A stretch of 8,971 nucleotides of DNA from Methylovirgula sp. (GTDB taxonomy: Bacteria > Pseudomonadota > Alphaproteobacteria > Rhizobiales > Beijerinckiaceae), in contig JANXSV010000340.1 of NCBI GenBank assembly GCA_025356505.1, forward strand, positions 1-8,971. Reading direction: 5' to 3'. Within the stretch, counting starts at the first letter, position 1. Each line of letters begins with the position of its first letter. The notes under the pieces were generated by a model. The model was not told where the DNA came from. It ran no database searches and was given only the letters and a program-made list of their open reading frames with translations. Position numbers and translations under genes: made by a program. Of this stretch, positions 7,812 to 8,971 are shown in pieces.

Positions 7812-8297
7812 TTACAACTGCTTCAGCATGGCTTCCGCGCCGGAAACATCGGCTTTGCCCGGCGAATCTTCAATGTTCAGGCTTTTCACGACGCCGTCTT
7901 CCACCAACATGGAGAAACGCTTCAGGCGCTCGCCCATACCGCCCATGGACGCATCAAAAACCAAATCAACCGCGCGGGCAAATTCGCCATTGCCGTCCGC
8001 CAGAAACAGGATGCGATCGGCATTTTCGGTGACGCGGGCCCAAGCCCCCATGACATGGACGTCATTGACCGAAACCACCGCCAAGGTGTCGATGCCCTTA
8101 GCCTTGAAAGCTTCGGCCTTATCCAGAAAGCCCGGCAAGTGGTTTTTGTGGCAAGTTGGGGTGAAGGCGCCGGGCACGCCAAACAGCACGACGCGTTTGC
8201 CCTTGAAAATCTGATGCGTGGTCATGGTGGCGGGGCCATCGGCACCAGGGGTTTTGAAGGTTATTTCCGGCAGGCTCTGACCTATGGCGATGGGCAT
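7812..8297 (-). CDS. Peroxiredoxin, Prx5/AhpE-like, single-cysteine
   Basis: A 161-residue thioredoxin-fold peroxidase that reduces hydrogen peroxide and organic hydroperoxides, expected in the cytoplasm as it has no signal peptide. The peroxidatic motif VPGAFTPTCH (41-50) has C49 as the attacking cysteine with P42 and T46 as its usual partners; the conserved arginine region is GERLKRFSMLVEDG (122-135). The protein starts with MPIAIGQSLPEITF, typical of the Prx5 group. C49 is the only cysteine, so there is no intramolecular resolving cysteine; recycling by glutathione/glutaredoxin is the usual solution in this group (inference). The start is well set: TCCTT at 8303-8307 (AAGGA on the coding strand) lies 5 nt before the ATG. 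The upstream thiol gene on the same strand ends 35 nt before, so an operon is likely. Confidence 0.93.
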   Translation of the reverse strand: MPIAIGQSLPEITFKTPGADGPATMTTHQIFKGKRVVLFGVPGAFTPTCHKNHLPGFLDKAEAFKAKGIDTLAVVSVNDVHVMGAWARVTENADRILFLADGNGEFARAVDLVFDASMGGMGERLKRFSMLVEDGVVKSLNIEDSPGKADVSGAEAMLKQL

Positions 8298-8332
8298 GAC
8301 GTTCCTTTGTTGAATAACTGAGTCAACATGTT

Positions 8333-8971
8333 CTAAGGCTTGAGATTGACCTCGACAAGGGTTTCTATTGCGCTCTTGCGTGTCACCAGTGTGAGCTTCA
8401 GGTGGGCTTTTTGCATTTGCGCAGGTGTATCGTCAAAGGTCACGACGAAGGCGCGCGCGGCTGTCTTTTTAACCGTGACGTAAACGCCCTCCGGCCCTTC
8501 GGCGAATAAGTCCGCATCGTCCGGCGCAGCGACTGTAATATCGAATTGCGGCTTGGAAGCTTGAGCTGCGGGCGAAACCGCCACAATGTCCAGCGCCGCA
8601 CCGCTGTTCAAGACAGCAGATTGCGGCACGCGCGCCATAGCAGTCCTGATATCAGCATCATGCGAGCCACCCCGATTTTGCAAGATCGGCTTTTGCAACA
8701 TGAGCTCTCCTTCGGCTGTGGCGGGAACGCAGATTTTTTCGCAAGTGGCATATTCCAACTTGAAATGCAATGTCACCGGCTGAGCCGCATCGATTGGCGT
8801 CACCACAACGGGGAAAATCACCGCGTCCATATAGCCATAGGCCATGACCCCGCCTTCGGAGAGCAGATTTGGCGCGGGATAAAGCAGCTGCGCGGATTGC
8901 AGATTCTGCGAACCTTCAAAATTGACTATGGGAGGGACGCCAGCTTCGCCCGGATTTCGCCAATAGGTGAG
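8333..8971 (-). CDS. DsbD N-terminal-like (DsbC-family) periplasmic thiol protein, 5' end outside window
   Basis: The frame stays open on the minus strand to base 8971, so 212 C-terminal residues are visible and the start and any signal peptide are missing. The ATG at 8845 is internal. The first visible part, TYWRNPGEAGVPP (2-14), then LYPAPNLL (30-37) and the Cys motif EYATCEKICVPATAEGEL (73-90, C77 and C81), matches the immunoglobulin-like DsbD N-terminal/'DsbC' domain family, which accepts electrons from an inner-membrane reductant and passes them to periplasmic partners. The full family length is about 270 residues, so perhaps 60 are missing. There is no membrane segment after the domain, so this is a stand-alone protein, not a full DsbD. 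It ends in VEVNLKP. The peroxiredoxin gene follows 35 nt later on the same strand. The redox partner and true substrate are unknown. Confidence 0.82.
   Translation of the reverse strand, partial: LTYWRNPGEAGVPPIVNFEGSQNLQSAQLLYPAPNLLSEGGVMAYGYMDAVIFPVVVTPIDAAQPVTLHFKLEYATCEKICVPATAEGELMLQKPILQNRGGSHDADIRTAMARVPQSAVLNSGAALDIVAVSPAAQASKPQFDITVAAPDDADLFAEGPEGVYVTVKKTAARAFVVTFDDTPAQMQKAHLKLTLVTRKSAIETLVEVNLKP

Noticed and set aside
7699..8321. Plus-strand open frames of about 171-172 codons opposite the peroxiredoxin gene
   Set aside because: They mirror the peroxiredoxin reading frame, which has clear catalytic motifs and a good ribosome binding site; the opposite frames match nothing I know.
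8309..8327. 5-bp inverted repeat GTTGA/TCAAC with an embedded GAGTC (CcrM-type methylation site) before the peroxiredoxin gene
   Set aside because: Arms are too short to call an operator, and GANTC sites also occur by chance inside genes here (for example GACTC and GATTC back to back at 1497-1506).
8333..8845. Complete 170-residue protein starting at the ATG at 8845
   Set aside because: The frame remains open to the window edge, and the added residues (TYWRNPGEAG, YPAP) are conserved parts of the same domain, so the gene is truncated by the window, not short.

Overview
The window looks like chromosomal, housekeeping DNA from an alphaproteobacterium, most likely of the order Hyphomicrobiales (Rhizobiales). 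The reasons are moderately high G+C, short or overlapping junctions between genes, an APH-type homoserine kinase directly followed by RNase HI, and protein sequences that read like Brucella/Rhizobium family members. The genus cannot be fixed from the sequence alone. I see no phage, insertion sequence, CRISPR array, tRNA or rRNA.

Layout: (1) 1-615, the C-terminal part of threonine synthase (thrC), cut by the left edge. (2) 628-1218, a RimJ/RimL-like GNAT acetyltransferase, 12 nt behind thrC. (3) 1219-1322, a short gap with one hairpin. (4) 1323-4223, a large membrane-bound c-di-GMP protein: signal peptide, periplasmic region, seven membrane helices, PAS, degenerate GGDEF and intact EAL. (5) 4223-5260, ispH (lytB), whose start overlaps the preceding stop by one base. 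(6) 5257-6150 on the minus strand, an EamA/DMT-family transporter whose end overlaps the end of ispH. (7) 6151-6258, a divergent spacer with a possible promoter for thrB. (8) 6259-7224 thrB and 7221-7670 rnhA, overlapping by ATGA. (9) 7671-7811, a gap between convergent genes with three inverted repeats. (10) 7812-8297 on the minus strand, a one-cysteine Prx5-type peroxiredoxin. (11) 8333-8971 on the minus strand, a DsbD N-terminal-like (DsbC-family) thiol protein, cut by the right edge and probably in one operon with the peroxiredoxin.

Functionally, thrB and thrC are the last two steps of threonine synthesis. The PDE-ispH pair is probably translationally coupled. The two minus-strand genes at the right are both thiol-redox proteins, one periplasmic and one cytoplasmic. 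The most interesting gene is the multi-domain EAL protein: every residue I expect for c-di-GMP hydrolysis is present, while its GGDEF signature reads TGDHI, so it is probably a phosphodiesterase with a regulatory cyclase-like domain. I did not find a convincing previously undescribed system. The findings below are local oddities of ordinary interest.
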